Of a stretch of DNA of 64,000 bases, positions 1-9,928 are shown in pieces. The number at the start of each line of letters is the position of its first letter. Positions within the stretch are counted from its first letter, which is position 1. Position numbers and translations under genes: made by a program. The stretch comes from Hahella chejuensis KCTC 2396 (GTDB taxonomy: Bacteria > Pseudomonadota > Gammaproteobacteria > Pseudomonadales > Oleiphilaceae). The DNA is taken from NCBI RefSeq assembly GCF_000012985.1, contig NC_007645.1:5971001-6035000 (forward strand), written 5' to 3'. The notes under the pieces are model-generated. The model was not told where the DNA came from. It was given only the letters and a program-made list of their open reading frames with translations, and searched no databases.

Positions 1-14
1 CCTTACGCGCCAAA

Positions 15-41
15 GCGGCCTAATCTCAGATATTAGACCGC
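15..41. other. Imperfect inverted repeat / stem-loop
   Basis: Two 10-base arms (15-24 and 32-41) can pair with one mismatch around a 7-base loop. No T-run follows on the plus strand, so it is a poor intrinsic terminator. It could end a gene lying left of the window or be an operator-like palindrome ahead of the channel gene. Confidence 0.3.
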
Positions 42-156
42 CTATGTGAAATGGCAAGTTACTGAAACAAAAGGCCCTGACTTGCATCGCCACGCTGGCT
101 ATATTTGTTTCATAAACATGAAACAACACACCAAGCAGAGTTAGCCCAAATCCAAT

Positions 157-1014
157 ATGTCTTTATCCGACCGCCTCCCTATTGTCACCGGCCTTGCCGG
201 CGTATCCGTCACTGAGAATTCACGCGCCAGATTCTGGGGACAGATTTTGGAGTGGCCGATGATGATGCTGGCGATCTGGATCATCATTGAGTGGTATTTA
301 CAGGCCAACGACGAACTGTCCGGCGAAGCGCTACTCATCACTGACTGGCTGATCTGGCTTTTCTTCATCGTGGAAACCCTTCTGCTCACCGCCCTGGTGG
401 ACAAAAAAACCTATTACCTGCGCAATAATTGGGTCAATCTGATCATCATTCTGTTCGGCTGTCCCTTGATCTGGTGGTTCTCACCGCTGGCTGGCGCGTT
501 GCGCACCCTGCGTTTATTGGTCATGTTCAGCCTGTTGCTGCAGATTTCCGGCACGGCGCGGCGCCTTTTATCTCGTCATAACCTGGGTAACACGCTGTTT
601 ATCGGATTTATCGTGATTATCATGGCGGGGTTTATCATCGCTGGACTTGATCCGGCCATTGAAACGCCTTGGGATGGAGTCTGGTGGGCATGGGTGACGG
701 TGACGACGGTCGGCTATGGCGATATTGTGCCGACCAGCACTGTCGGCAGGCTATTCGCCTCCTTTTTGATTCTTCTCGGCATGGCGTTGTTTTCATTACT
801 GACAGCGGGATTTTCCGCCTTCTTCGTCTCTCAGGATGAAAAAGACCAAGTACGCCGCGACCTGGAAATTCTTAACAAGTTGAACGATCTGGAAATGAAG
901 ATGGAGCGGCTGGAGCGCCACCTCACCGTGTTGGCGGAGGAAGTTAACGTCAAAAACAATGGCCGTCCCGATGCGACGGAAGACCTGGACACCCGAGAAA
1001 CGCCAGACGTTTAG
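157..1014 (+). CDS. Voltage-gated-like potassium channel (ion_trans family)
   Basis: This 285-residue inner-membrane protein probably conducts K+. The selectivity filter TVGYGD lies at about residues 185-190, between a pore helix and a final membrane helix, and several hydrophobic helices precede it, giving a six-helix voltage-gated-channel layout. The S4-like segment (about residues 115-140) carries a few spaced arginines, so voltage sensing may be weak. The tail after about residue 220 is charged and heptad-like, probably a tetramerising coiled coil. No RCK nucleotide-binding domain is present. The ATG at 157 has only a weak upstream ribosome site. The stop overlaps the stop of the convergent HDOD gene by 4 bases. 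Its ion preference is inferred from the filter alone. Confidence 0.88.
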   Translation: MSLSDRLPIVTGLAGVSVTENSRARFWGQILEWPMMMLAIWIIIEWYLQANDELSGEALLITDWLIWLFFIVETLLLTALVDKKTYYLRNNWVNLIIILFGCPLIWWFSPLAGALRTLRLLVMFSLLLQISGTARRLLSRHNLGNTLFIGFIVIIMAGFIIAGLDPAIETPWDGVWWAWVTVTTVGYGDIVPTSTVGRLFASFLILLGMALFSLLTAGFSAFFVSQDEKDQVRRDLEILNKLNDLEMKMERLERHLTVLAEEVNVKNNGRPDATEDLDTRETPDV

Positions 1015-2276
1015 TCCATCAGCAAACGCCGCACGCTGTTGATTTCCTCTTCCGCCATTTGCAGCACCTGCAGGCTACGCTGCGGCGATAGTTCGCCCAA
1101 GGCCAGTTTATGGAAGGCGGGAACCTGATCCAGCGGCGGTATGGAACCGTGCTCCGGCTTACCAATGTAAGAATGTATCTGCGCCACAATCACCAGATCC
1201 GCATAGGTAGGCGTTTCCTGGCCGGAGTCGTACATGTAGTCCTCAGCATGACGCGCCGCCGCTACGAAGGCGTCGGGGAACTCCCAACTCTCCAGCAAGG
1301 CGCAGCCGATTTCCTGCCGCAGCTCCATAATCAGGCTTTCCAGCATGTCCTCGTGAGTCCGCAGCGCCGGATGCTCTTCCGCATACATAATCACCGGCAC
1401 CACGCCGATGTCATGAAGAATACCCGCCAACAACGCCTGCTCCGGTTTGATTCCCGGCGTCATGCGCGCCAGCACAAACGAGATCGCACCAACATCGGAA
1501 GAGTGGCGCCATAGCTTGGTCATGCGTTTTTGCAGCATAGCGTTCTTGCTGCGGAAGATTTCCCGCAGCGTGAAAATCGTGATCAGCTGTCGCGTGGTAT
1601 CCAGCCCCAAACGCACCACGGCGTCCTCGCAGCACTCAATTTCCTTGAAACCTCGGTACAAAGGGCTGTTGGCGGAACGAATCAACTTCGCCGTCAGTAC
1701 GGGATCGCGCACGATCACCTTGGCGATATCGTTGAGGTGAAAGTTCGGCTGCTCGGTGACATGGCGAATACGCATCGCCATGTCCGGCAGACTGGGCAAA
1801 GTCAACCGGTGCGCATTCAGGTCCTGATAGAACGAGGTGACCAGTGAGTAGGCGGGATGCTCCGTGCGGTCCACCTGCGACACACCTTCGCCAATCTGGT
1901 AATCCAGCGGCGCGTCCTTCAGCATGCGGGTCAGGGTCGGCTGATCCACCACCAGCATCACACAAGGCGATTTCGCTTTGACTTCATAGCGGCGCGGCTG
2001 CAAATGCGCGATGGGCTGTCGCGCCGCCTGCGACGCGGCAGCGATCAACGCCGTGCGTCCATCCTCCGCCGTCAGCGCGACTTCGCCTTCCAGCAAAAAG
2101 TAGTCATAACTGTCCTTGCTCCCCAAGTCGAGAATCTTGGCGCCTTTGGAGAAGCGTCGATAGTCCGCTCGCGAGGACAAAACCACCAACTGCGGGTCGG
2201 ATAGCTTGGCCAGTAGAGAAAAGTGCTTCAGTCGCGACAAGTTGGAGCTTGCCTGATCAAGGGATTCTGATGACAT
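1011..2276 (-). CDS. HDOD-domain protein with N-terminal cyclic-nucleotide-binding-like domain
   Basis: This is a 421-residue cytoplasmic protein. Residues about 15-125 look like a cNMP-binding beta-roll, and residues about 150-350 form an HDOD domain (HD-related, output-type), recognised by the run around LPSLPDMAMRIR, the following VTEQPN and ILHDIGVV. HDOD proteins usually act as regulators without phosphodiesterase activity. The phosphate-binding cassette expected in a true cAMP receptor is not recognisable: that stretch reads AARQPIAHLQPRRYEV. The N-terminal domain may therefore not bind cAMP. The upstream region of the ATG shows no good Shine-Dalgarno sequence. No operon partner is seen, and the gene converges on the channel gene. 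Its signalling target is unknown. Confidence 0.85.
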   Translation of the reverse strand: MSSESLDQASSNLSRLKHFSLLAKLSDPQLVVLSSRADYRRFSKGAKILDLGSKDSYDYFLLEGEVALTAEDGRTALIAAASQAARQPIAHLQPRRYEVKAKSPCVMLVVDQPTLTRMLKDAPLDYQIGEGVSQVDRTEHPAYSLVTSFYQDLNAHRLTLPSLPDMAMRIRHVTEQPNFHLNDIAKVIVRDPVLTAKLIRSANSPLYRGFKEIECCEDAVVRLGLDTTRQLITIFTLREIFRSKNAMLQKRMTKLWRHSSDVGAISFVLARMTPGIKPEQALLAGILHDIGVVPVIMYAEEHPALRTHEDMLESLIMELRQEIGCALLESWEFPDAFVAAARHAEDYMYDSGQETPTYADLVIVAQIHSYIGKPEHGSIPPLDQVPAFHKLALGELSPQRSLQVLQMAEEEINSVRRLLMD

Positions 2277-2443
2277 GGGAGGCGCATTCCGGTTGGCTCA
2301 CACTCTACAGTAGCAAGTCTAGACCTATATCCAAAATGCAGCGACCCAGATCGGCAAAAGAATTTATGGGGTCAGGCAAGTTTGCTATCCTGTAGCCGAT
2401 GAGTGCTTTTCGTTAGCTGTTTTAATAACCACGGAGTATAACC

Positions 2444-4288
2444 ATGCCCGAATACCGCTCCAGTACCACTACCAAAGGCCGTAATATGGCTGGGGCTCGC
2501 GCTCTTTGGCGCGCCACCGGTATGAAGACCGAAGATTTTTCCAAACCCATTATCGCCGTAGTGAACTCTTTCACTCAGTTCGTTCCTGGGCATGTTCATT
2601 TGAAAGACCTGGGACAACTGGTGTGTCGGGAAATTGAAGCCGCCGGCGGCGTTGCGAAAGAGTTCAACACCATCGCGGTGGACGACGGCATCGCCATGGG
2701 GCATGACGGCATGCTGTACAGCCTGCCTTCCCGGGAAATCATCGCCGACTCTGTGGAATATATGGCTAATGCGCATTGCGCCGACGCCTTAGTGTGCATC
2801 TCCAACTGCGACAAGATCACTCCCGGAATGCTGATGGCGGCGCTACGCCTGAATATTCCAGCTATTTTCGTCTCCGGCGGCCCGATGGAAGCCGGTAAAA
2901 CCAAATTGTCCGAGCACAAACTGGACTTAGTGGACGCCATGGTGATTGCGGCGGACTCCAGCGCCTCCGACGAATTGACCGAAGAATATGAACGTTCCGC
3001 TTGCCCGACTTGCGGCTCCTGCTCCGGCATGTTCACGGCGAACTCCATGAACTGTCTGACTGAAGCCATCGGCCTGTCCCTGCCCGGCAACGGCACCACG
3101 CTGGCGACTCACTCTGATCGTGAACAACTATTCCTGACTGCAGCGCGCCGCATCGTCGACTTGACCAAGCGCTACTATCAAGACGAAGACACTTCCGTAT
3201 TGCCGCGCTCCATCGCCAGCTTCAAGGCCTTTGAAAACGCCATGACTCTGGACATCGCCATGGGCGGCTCCACTAATACCATTCTGCATCTACTGGCGGC
3301 GGCTCAGGAAGCCGAGGTGGATTTCAGCATGACCCACATCGACCACCTGTCGCGGAAAGTCGGCCAGTTCTGCAAGGTCGCCCCCAACACGCCGAAATAT
3401 CATATCGAAGACGTGCATCGCGCCGGCGGCATCATGGCGATTCTAGGTGAACTGGATCGCGCCGGACTGCTGCATACCGACGTCCCCACGGTCCACAGCG
3501 ACACCATGAAAGACGCATTGGATGCATGGGATGTCATGCGTAATAATGATCCGGAACTGCACAAGTTCTTTAAAGCCGGTCCGGCTGGCATCCCGACCCA
3601 GCAAGCATTTAGCCAGTCCACACGCTGGTCATCGCTGGACCTGGATCGCGAGAACGGTTGTATCCGCAGCGCCGAACACGCATTTAGTAAAGAAGGCGGT
3701 CTGGCGGTGCTGTACGGCAACATCGCCGAAGACGGCTGTATCGTAAAAACCGCGGGCGTCGATGAAAGCATTCTGTTGTTCAAGGGCAAAGCCAGAATCT
3801 TCGAAAGCCAGGACGACGCCGTAAAAGGCATTCTGAACGACCAAGTGAAAGAAGGCGACGTGGTGATCATTCGCTATGAAGGCCCCAAAGGCGGACCGGG
3901 CATGCAGGAAATGCTGTATCCCACCAGCTACCTGAAATCCAAAGGCCTGGGCAAGGCCTGCGCCCTGCTCACCGACGGCCGTTTCTCCGGCGGCACCTCC
4001 GGTCTATCCATCGGCCATTGCTCTCCGGAAGCAGCGGCGGGCGGCGCTATCGGTCTGATTGAGGAAGGCGACGAGATCATCATTGATATTCCCAATCGCG
4101 GCATCAACGTCAGTCTGACGCCGGAACAGCTCAAAGCGCGTCGTCAGGCGATGGAAGCCAAAGGCGCCGACGCCTGGAAGCCGGCTCAGCCTCGTCCACG
4201 TAAAGTCACCACGGCGCTGAAAGCCTATGCGCTACTGGCGACGTCCGCCGATAAGGGCGCTGTGCGCGATAAAGAGTTATTGAAGTAA
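2444..4288 (+). CDS. ilvD: Dihydroxy-acid dehydratase
   Basis: IlvD dehydrates 2,3-dihydroxy-isovalerate and 2,3-dihydroxy-3-methylvalerate to 2-keto acids in valine and isoleucine synthesis, and feeds leucine and pantothenate. It is a cytoplasmic iron-sulfur enzyme. At 614 residues it matches the family (E. coli about 616). Cluster-ligand cysteines are visible in [10 protein letters not shown] (about residue 122) and [10 protein letters not shown] (about 187-193), and GRFSGGTSG near residue 515 is the conserved C-terminal motif. The ATG at 2444 follows a purine-rich site. The gene stands alone and is followed by a strong hairpin at 4304-4330. leuA, another branched-chain gene, is about 55 kb away in this window. 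Confidence 0.97.
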   Translation: MPEYRSSTTTKGRNMAGARALWRATGMKTEDFSKPIIAVVNSFTQFVPGHVHLKDLGQLVCREIEAAGGVAKEFNTIAVDDGIAMGHDGMLYSLPSREIIADSVEYMANAHCADALVCISNCDKITPGMLMAALRLNIPAIFVSGGPMEAGKTKLSEHKLDLVDAMVIAADSSASDELTEEYERSACPTCGSCSGMFTANSMNCLTEAIGLSLPGNGTTLATHSDREQLFLTAARRIVDLTKRYYQDEDTSVLPRSIASFKAFENAMTLDIAMGGSTNTILHLLAAAQEAEVDFSMTHIDHLSRKVGQFCKVAPNTPKYHIEDVHRAGGIMAILGELDRAGLLHTDVPTVHSDTMKDALDAWDVMRNNDPELHKFFKAGPAGIPTQQAFSQSTRWSSLDLDRENGCIRSAEHAFSKEGGLAVLYGNIAEDGCIVKTAGVDESILLFKGKARIFESQDDAVKGILNDQVKEGDVVIIRYEGPKGGPGMQEMLYPTSYLKSKGLGKACALLTDGRFSGGTSGLSIGHCSPEAAAGGAIGLIEEGDEIIIDIPNRGINVSLTPEQLKARRQAMEAKGADAWKPAQPRPRKVTTALKAYALLATSADKGAVRDKELLK

Positions 4289-4303
4289 TCTGATATCGCC
4301 CTA

Positions 4304-4330
4304 CCAGTGCGGAGCCAGTCTCCGCACTGG
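4304..4330. terminator. Hairpin between convergent ilvD and hrpB
   Basis: A perfect 10-bp stem (4304-4313 with 4321-4330) has a 7-base loop. It lies 16 bases after the ilvD stop. The following tract is only moderately T-rich, so it may be a weak or bidirectional terminator for ilvD and hrpB. Confidence 0.55.
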
Positions 4331-4400
4331 CTTCACATTGACGGCGCGTCTAAAACAACTCTGCCTCCCCTCACCAACGCGTCCTTCATTGCTTAATCTT

Positions 4401-6866
4401 TCAGAACTGTTGCTTCTTGGTTCCCTGCTTGGCTTCCGCCGTCAGAGGATCTTCCGGCCAGGGGTGTTTGGGATAACGGCCGCGCATGTCTTTACGCACA
4501 TCCGGATAGCTATTGCGCCAGAAACTGGCTAAATCGCTGGTGACCGCCAGCGGTCTTTGCGAAGGCGATAATAAGTGAATCACCACCGGTACTCGCCCAC
4601 CAGCCACTCGTGGCGTTTCTGTCCAGCCGAACAGCGCCTGCAGTTTGGCGGCAAGCACCGGGCCATTCTCCGCCCGGTAATCCAGAGTGACCTTCTGTCC
4701 GGTAGGAATCGTCAACACAACCGGCGCCTGGGCGTCGAGAGTGTGTTGCGCAGTGTAGTCAATCAAGGTTTTCAGGGCCGACAGCACGTCCAGTTTTTGC
4801 AGTCCTGCCCAGTTGGATACGCCATTGAGGAAGGGGCCAAGCCAGTTTTCCAGCTCAGCCAACAGCGCATCATCGCTAAGGTCAGGCCATGCGTCAGGCT
4901 GCTGTTTGCGCATCAGGCCGACGCGCGCGCGCCACTGCCGCGCAGCGTCGCTCCATGGCAGGCTGTCCAGTCCTTTGCGGCGCACAGCGGTCAGCAGCGC
5001 CTCTCTGATCAACTCAGGGCCTACGGCAACTGGCCGCTCTTCCAAAATCAACGCGCCTAACCGTTTGACTCGGCGCGCTACTACCGCGCCTCGCTGATCG
5101 TCCCAATCCGCCATGTCTTCCGTGACGATATGAGCGCTCAGACCCATTTCAATGTCAGCGGGGTTCAAAGCCGCCGCCAAAAATATTCGAGACTCCCGCG
5201 CCTGCCCATCAAGATCGGCGGCGACCAGCCAAGTCTCCCGACCCAGCGGGTCTTCTTCCGCCAACGCCGCCCCACGTCCATTGCTGAGCTGATAACGGGG
5301 ACTGGAGCCTTGGCGCCGCCGGGCGATGCGATCTGGATAAGCGAACGCCAGTAAACGGCCGGCGGCCTCAAGCCCCAGGTCATCCCTGGCATTTCCATTG
5401 ACCAGTTTGCGCGTATCCTGGCGTACGCTTTCCAAGCGCCGGCGATCCAACTTGGCGCCTTTGTACTCCCCACGCAGGGCTCGCACTCGCTGCTGCAGGT
5501 CCGCGCCGACATCGCGCCCCAGCAAATCCCGCTCTCCCAGCAGCGCTGCGACTTCCGCCGCAAGCACCGGCGCGCCTATCGCTTTCCCCATCACCACCAT
5601 ATGCGCCAAACGGGGGTGTATGCCGAATTCACGCAGATTTTCCCCGTGAGAGGTGATTGCGCCCGTCTCATCCAACGCGTCCAGCCATCGCAGCGTATCT
5701 ACAGCTTGACGCCAGTGCGCCTTCGGCGGTGGGTCCAGCCAGACTAGATCCTGTGGCTGACGCGCTCCCCATTGGGCCAACTCCAGCACTAACGGAGCCA
5801 GATCCGCTTCCAGTATTTCAGCCGGTGTATACGACGCCAGCCCCTGTTGCTCCGTCTCCGACCAGAGGCGATAACACACCCCAGGCTCCAAACGCCCGGC
5901 GCGACCTTTGCGTTGCTCCGCCGACGCCTTCGACACTCTGCCTGTTGAGAGGCGGGTCATGCCGCTGTTGGGATCAAATACCGCCCGTCGCTGCAGACCG
6001 GCGTCTATCACTACACGCACGCCTTCAATGGTCAAACTGGTCTCTGCAATAGCGGTGGCGAGAACCACTTTTCGCTCGCCCTCGGCGCAAGGCAGAATCG
6101 CCTGATCCTGCTCTTCTGCTTTAAGGTTGCCGTACAGAGGCGCTAATCGCACTCCACTTGGCAAATGCTCCGCCAATAAATCATGAGCACGCCGAATTTC
6201 ACCAACGCCCGGCAAAAACACCAACAGCGAGCCGCTTTCCTCCGCCAGCGCCTCTCGCACCACTGCGACAACTTTTTCCACCGGTCGCTGCTCTCGTTGT
6301 AGAGGGCGATAGCGCACGTCCACTGGATAGGCGCGACCTTCGCTGGTCAGCACTGGCGCATCATCCAGCAGTTTCGCAAGGGGGGCGGAGTCCAACGTCG
6401 CGGACATGACCAGCACCCGCAAGTCTTCGCGCAGCGCCTGCTGACTCTCACGCACCAAGGCCAAGCCTAAATCCGCCTGCAAAGAGCGCTCGTGAAATTC
6501 ATCGAACAGCACCGCTGCATAGTCTTCCAGGGCGGGATCAGATTGAATCAGGCGGGTCAAAATACCTTCCGTCACCACCTCGATACGGGTATCGGCGGAG
6601 ACTTTGGTGTCCTGGCGAGTGCGATAACCAACCCGGCGTCCAACCGGCTCTCCCAGTTGCTTCGCCATATAGCGAGCGGCAGAGCGCGCCGCCAATCGAC
6701 GCGGCTCCAGCATTAGAATTTTGCGCTCACCGCGCCAGGGCGAATCCAGCAGCGCCAGAGGAACCCGAGTGGTCTTACCGGCCCCTGGCGGGGCCTGCAG
6801 CAGAACAGTGGAGTGAGCTTCCAGGGTGGTGAGAAGCTCGGGGATAATGTGATCGATAGGGAGCAT
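4401..6866 (-). CDS. hrpB: ATP-dependent helicase HrpB (DEAH/DExH family)
   Basis: HrpB is a DEAH-like RNA helicase homologue whose cellular role in bacteria is still unclear. The 821-residue length is typical. Walker A APPGAGKTT is at about residues 25-33, and motif II reads DEFH (within FDEFHERSLQADL, about residue 120). SAT is in motif III (VMSATLDS), and motif VI reads QRKGRAGRLEPG. The C-terminal HrpB-specific domain ends in HPWPEDP. The gene sits just downstream of folA (11 bases) and could be co-transcribed with TSUP-lgt-thyA-folA. Confidence 0.96.
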   Translation of the reverse strand: MLPIDHIIPELLTTLEAHSTVLLQAPPGAGKTTRVPLALLDSPWRGERKILMLEPRRLAARSAARYMAKQLGEPVGRRVGYRTRQDTKVSADTRIEVVTEGILTRLIQSDPALEDYAAVLFDEFHERSLQADLGLALVRESQQALREDLRVLVMSATLDSAPLAKLLDDAPVLTSEGRAYPVDVRYRPLQREQRPVEKVVAVVREALAEESGSLLVFLPGVGEIRRAHDLLAEHLPSGVRLAPLYGNLKAEEQDQAILPCAEGERKVVLATAIAETSLTIEGVRVVIDAGLQRRAVFDPNSGMTRLSTGRVSKASAEQRKGRAGRLEPGVCYRLWSETEQQGLASYTPAEILEADLAPLVLELAQWGARQPQDLVWLDPPPKAHWRQAVDTLRWLDALDETGAITSHGENLREFGIHPRLAHMVVMGKAIGAPVLAAEVAALLGERDLLGRDVGADLQQRVRALRGEYKGAKLDRRRLESVRQDTRKLVNGNARDDLGLEAAGRLLAFAYPDRIARRRQGSSPRYQLSNGRGAALAEEDPLGRETWLVAADLDGQARESRIFLAAALNPADIEMGLSAHIVTEDMADWDDQRGAVVARRVKRLGALILEERPVAVGPELIREALLTAVRRKGLDSLPWSDAARQWRARVGLMRKQQPDAWPDLSDDALLAELENWLGPFLNGVSNWAGLQKLDVLSALKTLIDYTAQHTLDAQAPVVLTIPTGQKVTLDYRAENGPVLAAKLQALFGWTETPRVAGGRVPVVIHLLSPSQRPLAVTSDLASFWRNSYPDVRKDMRGRYPKHPWPEDPLTAEAKQGTKKQQF

Positions 6867-6877
6867 GAACTGAGGCG

Positions 6878-7375
6878 TTATGATCGCTCAAAGACAACAA
6901 AATCATGGGGATACTGATTTTTCTCATCCGCCGGGTGCGACTCGCGAGATGTTTCACGCCAGTCAGCGAGGTCAAGCTCAGGGAAGAACGCATCACCCTG
7001 CACGGAAGTCTTTACTTCCGTCAGATAAACGCGTTGCGCGGCAGCCAGCCCTTGCCGGTACAATTCCGCGCCGCCAATCAGCATGACTTCTTCCGCCTGC
7101 TCCCGCGCCGCCAGAGATACCGCCTCATCCAGAGAATGAGCCACATTGACGCCATCGTGACGCCAGTCTTTATTACGGGTCACCACAATGTTGGTTCTGC
7201 CCGGCAGCGGACGCCCAATCGAATCGAAGGTCTTGCGGCCCATGATAATCGGCTTGCCCATAGTGACCTGCTTGAAATACTGCAGGTCGTTGGATAAACG
7301 CCAGGGCAGCGTATTTTCCACGCCAATAGCGCCATTCTCAGCACGGGCGACAACGATTGATAACACTACGCTCAT
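6878..7375 (-). CDS. folA: Dihydrofolate reductase
   Basis: FolA reduces dihydrofolate to tetrahydrofolate with NADPH in the cytoplasm. The protein has 165 residues (E. coli 159). The N-terminal IGVENTLPWRL segment carries the conserved Trp and is followed by the catalytic acid Asp30. The NADPH-binding MGRKTFDSIGRPLPGR stretch and a GGAELY motif are also present. It begins 11 bases after the thyA stop, which keeps the two linked steps of thymidylate synthesis together: ThyA oxidises methylene-tetrahydrofolate to the dihydrofolate that FolA recycles. Confidence 0.97.
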   Translation of the reverse strand: MSVVLSIVVARAENGAIGVENTLPWRLSNDLQYFKQVTMGKPIIMGRKTFDSIGRPLPGRTNIVVTRNKDWRHDGVNVAHSLDEAVSLAAREQAEEVMLIGGAELYRQGLAAAQRVYLTEVKTSVQGDAFFPELDLADWRETSRESHPADEKNQYPHDFVVFERS

Positions 7376-7386
7376 ATCTTTGCTCC

Positions 7387-8181
7387 TTAAACCGCTACCG
7401 GCGCTTTGATATGAGGATGCGGGTCATACCCCGTAATCTCAAAATCTTCAAATTCATAGTCAAACAGCGACGCAGGCTTGCGACGAATCTGCAATTGCGG
7501 CAGCGGGCGTGGTTCACGATCCAGTTGTTCTTTTGCTTGATCTAGGTGGTTGTTGTACAAGTGGACGTCGCCGCCGGTCCAGATGAAATCTCCCACATCC
7601 AGATCGCACTGCTGCGCAAACATATGTGTCAGCAACGCGTAGCTGGCGATATTGAAAGGCACGCCCAGGAAAATATCAGCGCTGCGCTGGTACAACTGGC
7701 AGGACAAGCGTCCTTCCGCCACATAAAACTGGAACATGGCGTGACAGGGAGGCAGCGCCATTTGGTCCACAAACGCCGGGTTATACGCCACCACCATATG
7801 ACGGCGGGAGTCCGGGTTGCGTTTGATCTGCGCCAGCACATTGGAAATCTGATCAATATGCTCGCCATTCGGCGCCGGCCAGCTGCGCCATTGATAGCCG
7901 TAAACGGGCCCCAGGTCGCCGCTTTCATCCGCCCACTCGTCCCAGATGCTGACGCCATTGTCCTTCAGATATTTGATATTGGTGTCGCCATTCAGAAACC
8001 ACAGCAATTCATAAATGATCGAACGCAAATGCAACTTCTTGGTGGTCACCAAAGGAAACCCCTGTTGCAGATCGAAGCGCATCTGGTAACCAAATACGCT
8101 ACGGGTGCCGGTGCCGGTGCGGTCGGTTTTGACGGCCCCTTGTTCGCGCACGTGGCGCATCATGTCGAGATACTGTTTCAT
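7387..8181 (-). CDS. thyA: Thymidylate synthase
   Basis: ThyA methylates dUMP to dTMP using methylene-tetrahydrofolate. The chosen ATG at 8181 gives 264 residues, exactly the E. coli length, and begins MKQYLDMM; the longer frame upstream of it is not needed. Visible motifs are DRTGTGT near the N terminus (phosphate-binding Arg), the active-site Cys in [12 protein letters not shown] (about residue 146), and [20 protein letters not shown] for dUMP binding. The C-terminal APVAV fits the family's closing tail. It lies 10 bases after lgt and 11 before folA, an operon arrangement. Confidence 0.97.
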   Translation of the reverse strand: MKQYLDMMRHVREQGAVKTDRTGTGTRSVFGYQMRFDLQQGFPLVTTKKLHLRSIIYELLWFLNGDTNIKYLKDNGVSIWDEWADESGDLGPVYGYQWRSWPAPNGEHIDQISNVLAQIKRNPDSRRHMVVAYNPAFVDQMALPPCHAMFQFYVAEGRLSCQLYQRSADIFLGVPFNIASYALLTHMFAQQCDLDVGDFIWTGGDVHLYNNHLDQAKEQLDREPRPLPQLQIRRKPASLFDYEFEDFEITGYDPHPHIKAPVAV

Positions 8182-8191
8182 ATAACGTCTA

Positions 8192-9025
8192 CTAACTCCG
8201 CGCCGCTTTTGCTTCCGCCCCATACACGGTGCGGCCATAAATAATGAAAGCCACCCCAATCACAATCATCGGGGTTGATAATACCTGCCCCATGGTCAGC
8301 CAGTCCCATGCAAGGTAGCCTAACTGCGCATCGGGTTCGCGCACAAACTCCACCAGGAAACGGAAGCAGCCGTAACATAGCAGGAACAGGCCGGAGACGG
8401 TCATGCGCGGGCGGGGTTTGGCGGAATAGAACCACAGGATCAAAAACAGGGCGACGCCTTCCAGAGCGAACTGATAAAGCTGTGAGGGATGGCGCGCCAA
8501 GTGTGATGGATCGCGCGGAAACACCATGGCCCAGGGGACATCAGACGCCCTGCCCCATAACTCACCGCCGATAAAATTACCCAAACGCCCTGCGCCCAAA
8601 CCGATAGGCACCAGCGGCGCGACAAAATCCGCCACCTGAAAGAATGAAAGTCCCAATGAACGACCGTAGACCCACATGGCGATAATGACGCCGATCAGTC
8701 CGCCGTGGAATGACATGCCGCCAGTCCAGACTTCAAACAACCAGAGAGGATCATCCAGAAACTGCTCGAAATTATAGAAAATGACATAGCCAACGCGCCC
8801 ACCCAGCACAACACCCAGCGCGCACCAGAATATCAGGTCAGCGACCTGCTGCTCCTTCATAGGCGCATGCGGCTGATGCGAACGGTGTTTTCCCAACATC
8901 CAGGCTGCGGCGAACCCCAGCAGGTACATCAACCCATACCAATGCACGCTTAGCGGCCCAACGGAAAAAGCCACCGGGTCGATATTCGGATAGTCAAACC
9001 AACGTTCTGTCACAATTGTCCCCAC
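8192..9025 (-). CDS. lgt: Prolipoprotein diacylglyceryl transferase
   Basis: Lgt transfers diacylglycerol from phosphatidylglycerol to the lipobox cysteine of prolipoproteins, the first step of lipoprotein maturation in the inner membrane. The protein has 277 residues and about seven membrane helices. Recognisable motifs are [10 protein letters not shown] (conserved His), [14 protein letters not shown] (Lgt signature with essential Arg) and, near the C terminus, [12 protein letters not shown]. Its 5' end overlaps the TSUP permease gene by 16 bases and thyA follows 10 bases downstream. The lgt-thyA pairing is common in gammaproteobacteria. LpoA in this window is one predicted substrate. Confidence 0.96.
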   Translation of the reverse strand: MGTIVTERWFDYPNIDPVAFSVGPLSVHWYGLMYLLGFAAAWMLGKHRSHQPHAPMKEQQVADLIFWCALGVVLGGRVGYVIFYNFEQFLDDPLWLFEVWTGGMSFHGGLIGVIIAMWVYGRSLGLSFFQVADFVAPLVPIGLGAGRLGNFIGGELWGRASDVPWAMVFPRDPSHLARHPSQLYQFALEGVALFLILWFYSAKPRPRMTVSGLFLLCYGCFRFLVEFVREPDAQLGYLAWDWLTMGQVLSTPMIVIGVAFIIYGRTVYGAEAKAARS

Positions 9026-9810
9026 GCTTGATATAGAAACCGGCCGCCCACAATAAACAGCAGCACTGAGAAAATTCGTTTAAGCACGTCTCCGGGCAGA
9101 CGATGAGCCAACTTGGCGCCCAGGCTCGCGAACGGCATGCTGGTTATCGCAATGCCCGCCAGCGCAGGCAGGTAGATAAACCCCAGACTATATTCCGGCA
9201 ACGCCGCTTCGCCCCACCCTTCCCAGATATTAGTAATGGCGCCCATTAACGCAATCGGCAAACCGCAGGCGGCGGAGGTGCCCACCGCCTGTTGCATGCG
9301 CACGTTACACCATGTCAGATAGGGCACCGACAGAGAACCGCCGCCGATGCCGAAGATGGCGGACGCCCAACCGATACCGCCGCCCACGCCGACCAGAACG
9401 CCACTCCCCGGCAGGCTTCGATGGGGCTTTGGTTTCAGCGCCAGAGCCATCTGCACGCCGATGGTAATGGCGAAAATCCCGATTACCAGCTTCAATTGCG
9501 CCGCCGGCATCAACGAAGCCGTCTGCGCGCCCAACACCGCGCCAACCATCAGCCCCACCGCCATGGGACGAAATACGCGCCAGTTCACCCCTTGCTTCTG
9601 GTGGTGCGCGCGAATCGAATTAATTGAAGTGAAAATGATTGTCGCCAGTGACGTACCGACAGCCAAGTGCGTGGCGACGCTTGGGGCCACACCCTGCAGT
9701 TCGAAGCTGAAAATCAATGCGGGGACAATAATCAATCCGCCGCCGATGCCGAACAGTCCGGCCAACACTCCCGCTAGCGCGCCCAATGCCAAATACGCCA
9801 GGAATACCAT
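9010..9810 (-). CDS. TSUP-family (TauE/SafE) membrane transporter
   Basis: This 266-residue protein has about eight hydrophobic helices arranged as two repeats, each beginning with a glycine-rich [13 protein letters not shown] / [15 protein letters not shown] motif. That pair is the signature of the TSUP (TauE/SafE, formerly DUF81) family. Members export or import sulfur-containing or organic anions; the substrate here cannot be read from sequence. It is the first gene of a minus-strand run with lgt, thyA and folA, overlapping lgt by 16 bases, so it may be translationally coupled rather than functionally related. Confidence 0.9.
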   Translation of the reverse strand: MVFLAYLALGALAGVLAGLFGIGGGLIIVPALIFSFELQGVAPSVATHLAVGTSLATIIFTSINSIRAHHQKQGVNWRVFRPMAVGLMVGAVLGAQTASLMPAAQLKLVIGIFAITIGVQMALALKPKPHRSLPGSGVLVGVGGGIGWASAIFGIGGGSLSVPYLTWCNVRMQQAVGTSAACGLPIALMGAITNIWEGWGEAALPEYSLGFIYLPALAGIAITSMPFASLGAKLAHRLPGDVLKRIFSVLLFIVGGRFLYQAWGQL

Positions 9811-9928
9811 TTCGCCCCCAAAATAGGATCAGGCCACTCCGCCCGGAGCCCCGTATAAAGAAGGTGGTATGATACATAAATTAAGGACTCTGTGCTTTTC
9901 CAATTCCACGCACGTCTGGGAGCAAGCT

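Noticed and set aside
7546..8244. 232-codon plus-strand frame opposite thyA
   Set aside because: Antisense to thyA, with no recognised domain and no ribosome site.
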